DNA of 64,000 bases. It comes from Tetracentron sinense. Lineage: Eukaryota; Streptophyta; Magnoliopsida; Trochodendrales; Trochodendraceae. How positions within the stretch are numbered: the stretch's first letter is position 1; every line of letters starts with the position of its first letter. The translations under genes and the position numbers were made by a program. The notes beneath the pieces were generated by a model. That model made no database searches, was not told the DNA's origin, and worked only from the letters and a program-made list of their open reading frames with translations. Shown here piece by piece: positions 1-10,859 of this stretch. Where the stretch lies: the NCBI GenBank assembly GCA_015143295.1, contig CM026574.1:10666938-10730937 (forward strand). The letters are read 5' to 3'.

Positions 1-100
1 CATCAATTCTTACCAGATGCGTGTCAATGCTTATCAGATTCATGTCAATGCTTACTAGATGTATGTCAGTGCTTACCAGATGCATGTACTTATGCAGACT
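1..100. repeat. 21-bp tandem repeat, about 4-5 copies
   Basis: A unit close to ATGCTTACCAGATGCATGTCA is repeated head to tail about four to five times with scattered substitutions. It lies in the downstream part of the LTR that ends at 1443. Confidence 0.75.
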
Positions 101-974
101 TACCATGACAGTGAACTTGTGCTTGAGTGTCATGATTAAATTTCATCTAAGTTATCCCTTAGATTCCAATCTCTCATCATTAGCGTCCCATACCACCATG
201 GTAAAGAATGTAGGTCATAAAATCATTCTCTAAGTATTTGCCTATCCGAAATTCAACCACCATACATGAATAGATACTTACACTTATCATGTGCAGATCA
301 TACCATAATACTTTATCAATTATCATTAATAGAGGGCATTACAATTAAATCATACTTAACACAATTCTTAACAACATAGCACAACACATAATCATAAATT
401 CTGCTCATTCGATCCCCACCCAACATACATCCCTTCCACCACATCCAATCATACAAAACTCCGGAATACATTCCTTTGTCCATATTCAATCATACTTGCA
501 TTAAAATCTTAAAAACCCACCATATCATTTATATATCAATTCTCATAATCTTCTTCAAATCTTGAAAATCATACCTTTCATAAGCTTACAAACAATATTT
601 ATCAATTCGAATCATGCTTATCAAAAATTAGTTCATGCTTATTCAAACTTCAATTAATACTTATCATAATCTTAATGTATCACTAACAAAATAGTAAAGC
701 ATACCCATGCATGAAAAACGTTTATCCTTAATCCATTCTTGTTCTTAGCATCTTATTAAATCCATACTTATAAGCATTACTAGGTTAGAACAGTATATCG
801 AACCTTTCAAGATCGCTTCCCTACGATCAAATCGCTTTCAGATACTCTTGAATCTTGATCTCCAGACTTTCCTTCTTCTCCAGGTGAAAGCCCTTGCAAA
901 ACCTTAGGTTTCTTTCTCTGGGATTTCTAAAGTTCTTAGAATGCTTTTGGAACCCTAAACCCACGACTAGGGTT

Positions 975-983
975 CTATTTATA
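975..983 (-). promoter_or_regulatory. TATA box of the left-edge LTR
   Basis: The minus strand reads TATAAATAG, a canonical plant TATA box, followed downstream by transcribed-looking LTR sequence. The GTTCGAAC array lies immediately upstream. Confidence 0.55.
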
Positions 984-1050
984 ATGTTAGGAGTGTTAAA
1001 ACCCTAAAATTCTTGAAATTAGGTTTTCTCGTAATTTCTTGCGCGACATT

Positions 1051-1265
1051 GTTCGAACGGTCTAAGCATTGTTCGAATGGTCTATGAATTGTTCGAAATG
1101 GTCTGGGTTCGTTCGAACAGTTCTACATTCAAGACATTTTGTTTTGTGTTTTTGTTGGCATTGTTCGAACGGTCTGGAGGATCATTCGAAGGGTGTTGCA
1201 TTCGGGAAACCAATTTAATTCCTTATTGGCATCATTCGAACGGTTTTGCATCCGTTTGAACGGTT
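1051..1265. repeat. Array of GTTCGAAC palindrome motifs in LTR U3
   Basis: Eight copies of ATTGTTCGAACGGTCT or close variants occur at about 1051, 1071, 1091, 1111, 1163, 1183, 1234 and 1254. The core GTTCGAAC is a perfect palindrome in several copies and mutated in others. Spacing is irregular (20-70 bp), so this is not a simple tandem repeat. Confidence 0.85.
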
Positions 1266-1443
1266 CTCCCAATTTTCTCTAATTTTCTCATTTCTTCATT
1301 TGTTTCTCCATTTAAATAGTTTAAACATGCCATACAGCATCAATTAACATCAAACACTCAATGGACATTTAATTTGGCACATTTACCCATGCTGATCACA
1401 TGAATGGCATGAATATCAATAAATGAAAATTCGGGTCTCTACA

Positions 1444-2050
1444 GATTTGGAGTCAGTTTTTAGCTATGGTTGATATCCAGTGGGTATTTCCTTCATGCTT
1501 CATGAATGAACTGCGTAGTTGGAAGACAAGCCATCTTGATGACCACTTGTATACCCTTTGGAACATGCTTCCAAGGGTGATTTTCTGGAATATTTGGAAG
1601 GAAATAAATAAGAACTATTGAGAACTCCTTAAAGCCGAAAAAGAAGTTATGGTTAGATTGCTATCGCTCAACAATGCACCATATTGTAACCGGAGGTTCT
1701 AGGTAACCTTCTTGGAGACAAGATATGGATGGTCAGTGTAGAAAATTAAGGGAAATTCCCATTCCTACTAGAGTGGAGACTTTCACCTGGATTGTTGCCC
1801 TCGAAAAGTTCTCAGCCGTGGACCAACCAATCAATCGGAAGAAATTCATTTAAAGTAGGCATACGATCTGTCAAGAGCATGAAGCCAACATATGCCACAT
1901 CTTCCATTAGTTGCAAATTTGGGAAGTGTGGATTTTGTTTTTCCCCTTGTTTGATATGGCATAGGTTTTCCCTCCAAATATGGCTGATGTTTATTTAAGG
2001 TTGGTTGTGGGGGCCTTTTACATAGATCCTAAAGAAGCTTCTTGCGAATG
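1444..2050 (+). pseudogene. LINE (non-LTR retrotransposon) remnants, 3' end of reverse transcriptase ORF
   Basis: The frame from 1444 reads like the C-terminal zinc-binding region of plant LINE reverse transcriptase (zf-RVT): WVFPSC, a LW-x-x-LP block, then FWNIWKEINK, matching the family's W-x-IWKERN signature. A stop (TGA) follows shortly after. A second block at about 1770-1860 (RVETFTWIVALEKF) resembles the start of the same zf-RVT domain. The order is therefore scrambled, or two fragments are present. Frameshifts and stops make both pieces non-functional. No poly(A) tail or target duplication was identified. Confidence 0.55.
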
Positions 2051-4076
2051 TGATTTTTGGAGCATAAGGAAAGAGCATGATGATTGAAAAAAATCTTTGA
2101 TGATACATTGCCAATGGATTACAGAAGTATGTAATGCTACCTGGAGATTTGCTAGAGCATGGTGATAGAAAAAGTTTTTGAAGATACATTGCCAGTGAAT
2201 TACAGAAGTATGTAATGGCTATCTGGAGATTGGCAGGTCAGAAAAAAAACTAGTGTTTTTGGCACCATATTGTCACTGGTATAGTGAGGTTGTTTTGTGA
2301 CACTGATGGAGATTTCCCCAAGGTTTACTCTATTGAAACAGAGATGAAGGTTCTTCTTTAAGAGTGTTAAATGTTTACTTTTATATTCTGGTGATTGTTG
2401 ATCCAATGGGCAAAAGGATAGATAGATCCATTGAGATTGATTAGAGCTATTGATTCCCATAGAGTTAATTTAAATGGGTGGAAAATTATCTTTCTCATAC
2501 TTTATGCATACAATTTGCAGGACTCCCTAATTAGAGGATGTGTATATAAAGATACAGATTTTGTGTCAAAAAAGAAGACTTGGTCATAGTCCTAAAGTAG
2601 AGTGGATTGTATAGTGGGATGATGTCCTAGATTCTTTTGAATAACAATATTTCCCAAGACACTCAGATCTATAGAGTTCATTTATGGTTATGTAGGATTA
2701 AAAATCATCAAACGAGCTACCATAATGAAAGACTTCAATATATCTAACCAGCGACTTTGATATTGATAGAAAGTTTTTTGAGAAGTTGAGAAGGCAGAAT
2801 ATTGCCAAAAACTATAATGGTGAAGCCAGAAGTAGAATCATTGAACTTAAACCTTGGTGGAAGCTCATTCTGAAATCCCCATCCAAGGGGGTTCGGGAAA
2901 TTATCTAGTGATGAAAAGGATACGTTTATAAAGATGTTTTGTTTTGTGCATAGGTCTTAGATACTCAGGTGAAGCAGATCACATGGCAAATGCATCAGCC
3001 TATTAGGTTGGAAGATTTTCAGAGATAATAATTGGATCCTGTCATGAATAAAGGTGATTCAACTAGCATTATCATGGGCTTATAAAATTGGAGGGTCCAT
3101 GAAGATTGACAATCACTACCGACCATATTAGGGAAATTATTGACAATTCAGTGGTTGTGCGCATGTTGATATGATAATTATGATTCAAACAAAAAGGGGT
3201 CGTCTTGTAATTGCTTCTATAGGTGATTCAACTAACACTTTCTTTTAATATGATTCTTATACTGGTACAAATCAAGTTTAGGAAGTCGTAATGGAGCTGT
3301 ATATCTCGCTTCATCAATAATCTTCGAGATATCAACTATGTTGGTCATTTGATCAAGGTAGTCTCCTTTGCTTCTTCTGCTTGGGTCATGCCTCATTGTT
3401 GTAACTTGTAACTCCATGAGGAGTTTTATGTCACTATTGGCAAGTTAGTAGTGTAGTAATCTTCTGTAGAAAAACTTTATTACTACATATAGCTTGTGTG
3501 ATTGTTTGACATGCAAATGAGTGCATTGTGAGAAATGAAGTAGCACATCTTGCGAGGGTTGCAAACAATGGATTCTTGACTACTTTATGCATTGCTTTTA
3601 TCGTTGTATTTGCTATATACGAAATTTATGATTTTTTTTTAGTTTTTCTTATTTTTATTCCTCTAGCAAATGCTCCATATGAAATATTCCCTCCTACTCT
3701 ATAAGGACCAGGGACATATAACATTCCAACCTTTTTTTATAATGTGTACCTGTTTTTCTAAAGTGGTTGCAGAATGGTTGTAGTCATTTTATCTTTATTT
3801 TCTCCCCGCAATATGTAGATTTTATGACCTGCTTCCTGCTGTTTTCTTAGACTACATGTTGCTTAATCATATTTAGATTTAAATCAGTGGTTAATGACTC
3901 TTTAATATGCTAGACATTGTAAATGGACAGAACTTCAATTGATGGTTTCTCCAATTTGTAGTTTTGTACTAGATATAGTTTATGTTTTAGTTGTTTCATT
4001 ATGTTTACCAATGACCATGAGCATGCAAGTCTCTCAGTATAAGATTTTTGTTTTAATCAGTCATGTTCACATGCAG
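2051..4076. other. Non-coding, probably intron of the ASHH2-like gene with further LINE-like debris
   Basis: No intact coding frame. Around 3515-3580 the plus strand reads HANECIVRNEVAHLARVA in one frame, which resembles the end of a LINE RNase H domain, but this is weak. A near-duplicate phrase, AGGTGATTCAACTA, occurs at about 3052 and 3222. The stretch just before 4077 is T-rich and ends in ...CATGCAG, a good 3' splice site, so at least the right end is intron. If the gene's upstream exons lie left of the window, this intron is longer than 4 kb and has been inflated by the LINE and LTR. Confidence 0.4.
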
Positions 4077-5189
4077 GTCCATCAAATCGCACGTAACTTC
4101 CGTGATAGATGGATTCGCCGTACCTCCAGAAATGTTAGCTTCTCTGACAGGGAAAATGGCAAGTTAGAACTACAAAGTGAGCCAAACTGCAACAGGTTTT
4201 CAATGTCACATAAACGGTGGCATGATGAGAGAGTAATACCAACAGAAGTGATTGATTGTGTTAGTCGAGCTATGCTTGCAACAACTCCGCCTGATGCCAA
4301 TACCCGAGAGGGCAGTTCTGCACACACCATCGGTGGCTGTCCAACAAATGGGACAAAGACACGCAAGCGAAAGAGCCGGTGGGATCAACCAGCAGAGATG
4401 AACCCAGATCCACAATCTCCTAAGCACCCAAGTTTGCAACATAAACTGGAATCCAGCCCTCATCAACCTGAGATTGGTAAGGAGGTTGTAGACCCGGTAA
4501 TTGAGGAAAGTAGAGTAGAGAAGAATCGTGATGCCTGTGTACGCAATCTATCTCAGCAAGGTGAATCTGCGACTGCGTATGATACAAGGCAGCATATCAA
4601 TGAGGATGCACCTCCTGGGTTTTCGTCTCCAGTTCCATCCAATGCTTCTACAACTAGTACCATTACTCTCCCCCAACTAAACATTAGCCATTTAAGATGT
4701 GCTCATGAAGTGGTTACGGGGTGTCCTCAGGGGAAGTACCTTTCTCACTTGCCTGTGTCCTATGGAGTTCCATTGTCCCTGGTGCAGCAATTCGGGACAC
4801 ACCAAGCGGAAAGTGACAGCTGGATGATTGCACCTGGCATGCCTTTTCATCCCTTTCCACCATTACCTCCATTTCCACGTGAAAAGAGTGACCACCTTCC
4901 CCCTCCATCTTGTGCTGCTAACCTTATCATGACAAATGGACCTACAGAAGAAGTGAAACAGACCGGCCACAGTTCTGCTACTTATAACACAGTTCCAAAC
5001 ACTCCGAGCACATCAGGGTCAAAACCACCAGATGTGGAAGTTACGGAGCCAAACAACCAACAGGTTCTAGAACGAGCAGGATGCTCCACATATGGTTTAG
5101 GGAGGAGGTACTTCAGGCAGCAGAAATTTAATACTCGGAAAAATGTGCCCCCTGGGCTCAGAAGAGGAATGGTTGGGGATTCAAGGTAA
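4077..5189 (+). CDS. ASHH2: C-terminal exon of an ASHH2/SDG8-like histone-lysine N-methyltransferase (partial)
   Basis: ASHH2 (SDG8/EFS) is the plant SET-domain enzyme that di- and trimethylates histone H3 at K36 in transcribed genes. Only its C-terminal tail would be encoded here (370 codons, TAA at 5187-5189); AWS, SET and CW domains are not in the window. Seen: a T-rich 3' splice site ending at 4076, phase 0, then VHQIARNFRDRWIRR, a basic KTRKRKSRWDQP block, DAPPGF, a proline-rich segment near 4850-4920 and a terminal GLGRRYFRQQKFN block. This order matches the family tail as I remember it. The frame is open upstream to an ATG at 3939, but those residues look like translated intron. The frame is intact, so it may be the real last exon or an intact exon of a duplicate. 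A homologue search with the exon would settle it. Confidence 0.6.
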   Translation, partial: VHQIARNFRDRWIRRTSRNVSFSDRENGKLELQSEPNCNRFSMSHKRWHDERVIPTEVIDCVSRAMLATTPPDANTREGSSAHTIGGCPTNGTKTRKRKSRWDQPAEMNPDPQSPKHPSLQHKLESSPHQPEIGKEVVDPVIEESRVEKNRDACVRNLSQQGESATAYDTRQHINEDAPPGFSSPVPSNASTTSTITLPQLNISHLRCAHEVVTGCPQGKYLSHLPVSYGVPLSLVQQFGTHQAESDSWMIAPGMPFHPFPPLPPFPREKSDHLPPPSCAANLIMTNGPTEEVKQTGHSSATYNTVPNTPSTSGSKPPDVEVTEPNNQQVLERAGCSTYGLGRRYFRQQKFNTRKNVPPGLRRGMVGDSR

Positions 5190-7347
5190 ACAACTCATGA
5201 AGTGGAGTATACAGTGTAGGCATAGGAAAATGAGTCAAAGGTCCTTGTTGTTCTGAGGATGTGACCAGTATAGGCAAGAAAGTTGGCTCTACTTTCCATC
5301 AATATCCATAACCCCAAAAGCAGCATTGCTTTATAGAAAAATTGTGAGGAGCCACAGGCCAATCCTGTCTCTCTCCTATCTATCTATTGCTAATTCTTTT
5401 GTTGCACAGGCTTTCTCATCAATGGAAATCTCTTATTCAATTCCTGTACTGTTAATGTTCCAATCACTAACAGCTGAGAGCAAAAGACGCTCCAATTGGC
5501 AAGATCATTTCATGGCTATTGTTCCATCCATACCCCCACCTTAAAGAGGTAGGCATTCCTGTTGTTATCATTTAAAAGAAAATTAAAATATATCAAAATG
5601 TTTCGGGATTTAATGTAAGGCATTGATTTTTCTCTCTTAAAGCTTGTCCTAGATTATCTGCATCAGTGTTCTCGTCTGGTCATTGGTGTAAGATTCAAGG
5701 TGCAATTATCCATGCTATAGTGTTCCAATGGATTTGACAAATCTTTTTCACACTTCTTTTAGTAACATATTTTTATTTCATAATACTGAAACATACTACC
5801 ATGCAAATAGAATTTTGTTAAGCTCATGACACACTATAGTAATGAAATAACCAATATAAAAAGTTGTTTCTTTGTTACCATTATGCATAACCTGTAGAAA
5901 CTAGGAGTTTATTTCTTTGTTCGGGCTGCCCTAGCTTTTATTATCCGATGAGGGAACGCCAGAAATTCCCAAACTACCTTATTGAGATTGCTTGCAGTCT
6001 CTTACATGTGCTACTCATGGATTTTATACCATATTACTTGAGCAGAGAAAAAATCATCGATTATATAACCGTCATTCTAAAATGTGGAGTATAAGACAGT
6101 ATTGCAACATTTCCTGTTTCTTACAGTAACTGTGAGCTACCAATCGTTAAATTGCATTTTTTGGACTGTCTCTTTTCCCGATGATAAACAATCTTGTTTT
6201 AAAGCCAGGCATCTAAGTTTCAGAGTAACATATATGAGTACACGATCCGATTTAAAAACAGGTGTCTAAGTTTCAGTGATCCAATTTAAAAACAGGTGTC
6301 TAAGTTTCAGTGTTAACATACTTGAGTACGCCAAAAGTTATTTGTCGTCATCATCAATGCATTATCCCAAATAGATTCCTATTTGGCCATTTCATGACTT
6401 CAGTTACTGTCAGATCTTTCTACAGTAAAAGTTTTTAATAAACTTTGAATGATATGTATGTCTTAATTCATTTTTTAAATTTTCTCTCCAGATCTTGGTT
6501 TAGGAATTAACCTAGAAAAACAATGCATGCCATCTCATATGGAGGTTATAGAGAAACTATGATTACTATGCCGTATGAGCATGCATAATGCATGGAACAG
6601 CCCACATTTCTTATCAAACCAAGAGATAGCTCATGATATGAGCTTTCAAGCTGCAACTACGATAAAATAGTTGAGTGGAGTTTGTGTTCCTTTCTAAAAT
6701 GAGAAAGGATATATGCATCTATGTCATCATCATTATCATCATAAGTCATCATAAGTGCCTTGTTCAAAACAATTCAAATCATTTGGGGTCAGAAACACGA
6801 ATCCCAAATCCTGTCCTGCTATTCTGTTATATTAAAAGTCGTAACTTTGGTTAGAGGAAGGGAAAAAAAGAAGTTTGGACAATTTAGATTAATAGTTCGT
6901 TGATCTTGATGCCCAAGATCTTTTAATTTGAGTGGGGTGGTTTGCAGAAAAACCCATGACCATCTTTGGCCTATACATCTTCCAAAAACTTGGAAGCTTT
7001 TGATAGGGAGGAACTTCGGGGAGTGCTAGGTTGAGGTCCTCCTCGGGAGGAGTGGGTAGGATAGGAAGGCTGTTTTCTCATGTTTGCTTTTGAGTTTACT
7101 TGTAATCTATGGCTTTCGCATTTGTTTGTTGCTCCCGTATACCTACCATTTTATATTTATATATATTTTCTTGTTTACCGATCAAAAAAAAAAACTTGGA
7201 AGCTACTGTCTTGAGTTGAGCTAGAAGTCTTGAAGAAGAAACAGTGCTCTATTGAAACTCAGAGATAACTTGTTAGCCATCTAACTTATACTATTCAAAG
7301 CTTTCACTTTCAGTTGATTAGTAGTAGTTGGAGAAGAGAATACTCAT
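5190..7347. other. 3' UTR of the upstream gene, then intergenic DNA
   Basis: The first few hundred bases after the stop at 5189 are presumably 3' UTR; no single poly(A) signal stands out. The rest has no coding frame with recognisable similarity. A 34-bp two-copy tandem repeat lies at 6244-6311. Nothing else supportable was seen. Confidence 0.5.
6244..6311. repeat. 34-bp direct tandem duplication
   Basis: A unit starting GATCCRATTTAAAAACAGG and ending CTAAGTTTCAGT is present twice in tandem, with a third partial copy of the end just upstream (CATCTAAGTTTCAG). Confidence 0.75.
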
Positions 7348-7350
7348 TAA

Positions 7351-7612
7351 GGATCCGTTCTTTTGGTGGAACTTTTAAAAGTCAGGGTTTCTAACTCTTT
7401 TACACAATGGTATCTCAGATTTATCAGGTTCAATTTAAGTAGAAGTTCCACATGTATGGAACTAAAAAAATCTGAAATTTGTGTTAGAACTTGAAAGTTC
7501 CATATTTTTAGAATTTCTGCACTATGAAATAATATTTCTAGCCATTAAGTAAAATTAGGCATGAAACAATAAAAGTTCTAGACTTTAAAAGTTTCACCAA
7601 AAGAATGGACCC
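7351..7612. mobile_element. PIF/Harbinger (Tourist-like) MITE, 262 bp
   Basis: Terminal inverted repeats of about 30 bp: the left end begins GGATCCGTTCTTTTGGTGGA and the right end, reverse-complemented, begins GGGTCCATTCTTTTGGTGAA. The element is flanked by the trinucleotide TAA on both sides (7348-7350 and 7613-7615), the target duplication of PIF/Harbinger elements. It is AT-rich inside with no coding capacity. A relative lies at 8625-8854. Confidence 0.8.
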
Positions 7613-7615
7613 TAA

Positions 7616-8624
7616 TAGTACTATGTGCACAACTAGAAGATGGAAATCTTAACACCACAGTAACTGGACCCGACCGAAGTTCATACCTCTTGAAGAACAC
7701 TGGCACTTTTTAACAGCCTTTGTGGATGGAAGCCAATGGAGGGAGAAAGAGCAGCACCAGCAGAGCTCCAAAGAAACCCTGCTAGCTTCGGGTCTGTACC
7801 TAGAAGCTGAGATAGGCCAAACTCCAAAATTGGTGATGCAGGACAAGTAGTCCATTGGCGGGGCTTACAAGCACAGGCAATGCAATTGAAACTTCATAGC
7901 CGCTGTGGTTGCATTTGAGAAGAGCAGACTCAACTCGTTGGAAAAGTTTGAAGAATAAGGAATGGTACTTTTGAATACTGAAATTTGCTTTATTTTGCCT
8001 CTCATCTGACTTTGTTTTCTTTTATGTTTTTTCCTTTACAATGAACATGTCGCTATATCACCAAGAAAATCTACTATTAATATCTATTAGGAGATTCCTT
8101 CTCTGGATTTGATCTCAGGACCTCCCTCAAACTTTTGATTTGTGAAAGTAAAGAGTGACAAAAATGAAAGAAAAATGAAACTACAGTGAATCTGCTTTCT
8201 TTTACATTTTGATCTCCACATGCGTTCTTTTGCATTTTGATATCCGCATGCGATAAAAAAAATTGTTAAAGGATCTTAGAGTGTCTAGGGTTAGGCCAGA
8301 AGGGTCTCAGCCTTCTTTTTTCTTCTCATTATAGTTATTTAAGCCAGATACTTGATGCTATTATTCCACTATTCCTGTTGGAGCTCAGCTGTACTTCACC
8401 AACATTCTTTGATTCTTTCTTCATTTTATTTAGATTTTTTCATAAACAAATTGTACTGAAACTATCCATATCAGGTTTTTTTTTTTTGGTTAAGATCCAT
8501 ATCAGGTTCATTCTTCCAAACTATATCACTTCCTAAATATGCTGAAATAGGATGAATTGATAAGTAACTATCTTGAATATACCAAGCATTTCCTTATTTT
8601 TCTATAGGCTGAAAGGTCTTTTAA
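7616..8624. other. Intergenic, no gene recognised
   Basis: No coding frame with recognisable similarity on either strand. It holds a short repeat, TTTTTTGGTTAAGATCCATATCAGG, near 8470-8505; the same phrase recurs inside the MITE at about 8697-8725. Confidence 0.5.
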
Positions 8625-8854
8625 GGCTCCGTTCTTTTAGGGGAACTTTTAAAGTCTAGAACTTTCACTGTTTGATGCCTAATTTTACTCAATGTTCATT
8701 TTTTGGTTAAGATCCATATCAGGGTTTATACATGAGGAACTTCTAATTAAATTGAACTCGATAAATTTGTCCGCTCTTGTTTCAAACTCTTGTCTCTTAT
8801 TCTAAAATATTAATGTTCCGGACTTTTAAAAGATCCATCAAAAAGAACGCAGCC
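8625..8854. mobile_element. PIF/Harbinger-like MITE, 230 bp, related to the 7351 copy
   Basis: The left end is GGCTCCGTTCTTTTAGGGGA and the right end, reverse-complemented, is GGCTGCGTTCTTTTTGATGG, so the terminal repeats are of the same family as 7351-7612. The left flank is TAA and the right flank GAA, consistent with a decayed 3-bp duplication. A small open frame on this stretch is not a gene. Confidence 0.65.
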
Positions 8855-10282
8855 GAAATGCTGAATTCAATACATGAGAGATGGTATCGAACACTATTCA
8901 AACGAGTTGCACATGCATGCTCTATAATGTGGCTTAGTCTTGATCCTCTCCAGCACTTGTCAGAGATGACGGCTCCGACAAGTATAAAGACGAAATATGT
9001 GTCCAGATTTTGTAACAACCAAGTTGGATTAGGAGTAACCAGTAACTTAATTTACTGGTTAATGCGTGTTGACTACACGTCCATTCTGTCACCGCCACCC
9101 GATAGATTTAAGAATCATCATCTATTACTTCCTGGACGGTGAATACCTAAGAAATGCAGGCTTAGTTTCTGTAGGAAATGTTTTAGTCTCGTTCCAGTGA
9201 CTTTTCATCAAAGAATATGTACCACACAAAGCACATATTAGTAAATGTGACACATATTGCATTTTTGTACTCGTTAGAGACATGTAAATCTTCTGATAGG
9301 AACCCAATTATTAACACTAATTTTTTGTGTTAGATTTTACGATCTCTAATAACAAATTGCAATATACTGATTTTCTTTAAAAGAAATACAAAAGAATTAT
9401 GAGACTAAACTGCTCGTCCTTTTTGAGTTTTTTCAAAAATACCAATATGTGGTGCAAAGTATTATTCTAGATAATGAAATATAATACGAAAATTGGTGTA
9501 AAGTATCGAACAGAAGATTAATTATCTTCCCCTTCCTAGCTAGAGGAACTGTGAATTGACTGGTTAAGAGTATGGATTAGAAGTAGCTAGGATCCACTGA
9601 CATTTGTGAAAGAATGGGGATTTACAAACTAATTTTCTTAACAGTGGAGAAAACTTTTGGGAGAAATCATCAATAGAACTGATTCGACAAAAAGGTTAAA
9701 AAGCACAATAAAAAAATAAAGAGAAAACAAGTTACATGATTCAGCAAATAACCTACATACGTCAACGGGTCAAGATTCAATTACTTCTTCTCTTTCAGAG
9801 AAACTTTGATAAACCAGTACAAGAAACACTCTTTCTTCTCAGATTAATTCTCAACCCAAGCTCAGAGATCCTTATACACTTCTCTCCAGTTACCTTCTTA
9901 ATGAATTCAAAGAACAATCCCTATTTCTTTCCCTCAAACATTTCTTTAATCTTTTTCCAAGACCTAGAATGCTTATCAAGTTCTATTCCTTCACAAGTTA
10001 AAACCCTATATATATATATATATATATATAAGCCTAAAACTAGAAGAATAAGAAATCCTAATTTGGTAATTTAATTTAGAAAATAAAAAATTCTTCTTTA
10101 TTAGTGTTAATTACTATTGTTCCACCGCACACGAATAGGGCTGTAAATGGGTCGGATCTATGTCTATCCAAGCCCAACCCTCATTTATAAGGGTTAGATC
10201 CTCTGAGAACCCCAATCGCTTGGCCCTACCCTCAAAGGCTAGGGACTAACCGAATATTATAGAAAAAAATGAAGAAGGAAAT
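8855..10282. other. Intergenic, no gene recognised
   Basis: AT-rich sequence without recognisable coding similarity. It contains a (TA)n microsatellite at about 10007-10030 and, at 10138-10255, GGGTCGG/GGGTTAG-rich sequence like the dispersed GGGTGTTAATGGG-type elements near 33.6 and 34.2 kb. Confidence 0.5.
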
Positions 10283-10545
10283 GGAAAATGGACTCCAGGG
10301 TCAGCTTAGAAGCTGACCCCGGGATCTCATTCGTCCACGGCCCCATTTTACCACCCATCAACTGCGGTTAGGATTCACACATCTCCTAGGGTTAAGCAAT
10401 CTAACTATGGTCTTTAGAATAAACAAAAAAAAAAAAAAATTATTTATTTAAGCTTAACCATGGTTAAAGAGGTGTTAAAAGGAATACGAGGACACTGGTC
10501 AGCTTAGAAGAGGACCCTGGGGTCCTCTTCTCAGGACTCAAAAAA
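10283..10545. mobile_element. Foldback element copy A (conserved core, terminal hairpins)
   Basis: The left end carries a hairpin GGGTCAGCTT (10298-10307) with AAGCTGACCC (10310-10319). The right end carries a different hairpin AGAAGAGGACCC (10506-10517) with GGGTCCTCTTCT (10520-10531). Between them is the shared core: GCGGTTAGGATTCAC, CTAGGGTTAAGCAATCTAAC, an A-rich centre, TTAACCATGGTTAAAG and GAGGACACTGG. The same core order occurs at 17957, 34278 and 40020, and split at 20915/32367. It has no coding capacity. Confidence 0.65.
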
Positions 10546-10584
10546 TTATGTCAGTGGACTTTTTGTTTATTGAAACGAGACTGC

Positions 10585-10858
10585 ATTGCAAGGTCTTGGG
10601 TTGGACTTCTCACTCCCCCTTTCCGGCCAACCCCACTCGGGATTTCCTGGACTTTCTTGGTGTGGTGGATTGTGGGCCTTCATCGCACCCTCAAGGATTA
10701 GTCCTGACCCAAAGGCTGTGGAAACATCCCACAGGTCCTGAGTTCGAGCCTGTCCATTTGGTCTTTTATGATGATCGTGGTTTGCAGGGTATTGCGCACA
10801 TCCTCGAGGATGAGTCCCAATTTAAGGGTTGGGGATACCCCTAGTAAAAAAAAAAAAA
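10585..10858 (+). repeat. SINE-like dispersed repeat ending in poly(A)
   Basis: About 270 bp ending in a run of 15 A. It contains a GAGTTCGAGCCTG box resembling a Pol III B box. The first ~130 bp recur at 33236-33360 with scattered changes (GACTTCTCACTCCCCCTTTC is identical in both). A tRNA-like head is not certain, and no clear target duplication was found. Alternatives are a truncated LINE tail or another poly(A) retroposon. Confidence 0.45.
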
Positions 10859-10859
10859 A

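Larger units (their letters stand above)
1..1443 (-). mobile_element. LTR of a gypsy-type retrotransposon, cut by the left window edge
   Basis: Read on the minus strand, the sequence starts with TGTAGAGACCCG at 1443, next to LINE-derived DNA at 1444, and continues past position 1. It has the layout of an LTR: an array of GTTCGAAC motifs (1051-1265), a TATA box (975-983) about 70 bp downstream of the array, then a long AT-rich leader with short tandem repeats at 1-100. No protein-coding signal is present. The layout matches the 40.9-45.2 kb LTR, which also starts TGTAGA and has CTTATGA/CTTACCA-like short repeats, so a chromovirus-type gypsy LTR is likely. It could be a solo LTR or one end of a full element; the left part is not visible. 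Confidence 0.6.

Noticed and set aside
3939-4076. N-terminal 46 residues upstream of the ASHH2-like exon, starting at an ATG
   Set aside because: T-rich and hydrophobic, directly followed by a good 3' splice site; most likely intron.
8777-9142. 121-residue open frame on the plus strand
   Set aside because: Starts inside the MITE at 8625-8854 and has no recognisable domain or codon pattern.
10735-10760. Possible tRNA gene (GAGTTCGAGCCTG)
   Set aside because: Only a B-box-like motif is present; no cloverleaf with acceptor stem could be drawn.
10548-10844. 98-residue open frame
   Set aside because: Lies within the SINE-like repeat that recurs at 33236; no protein similarity recognised.
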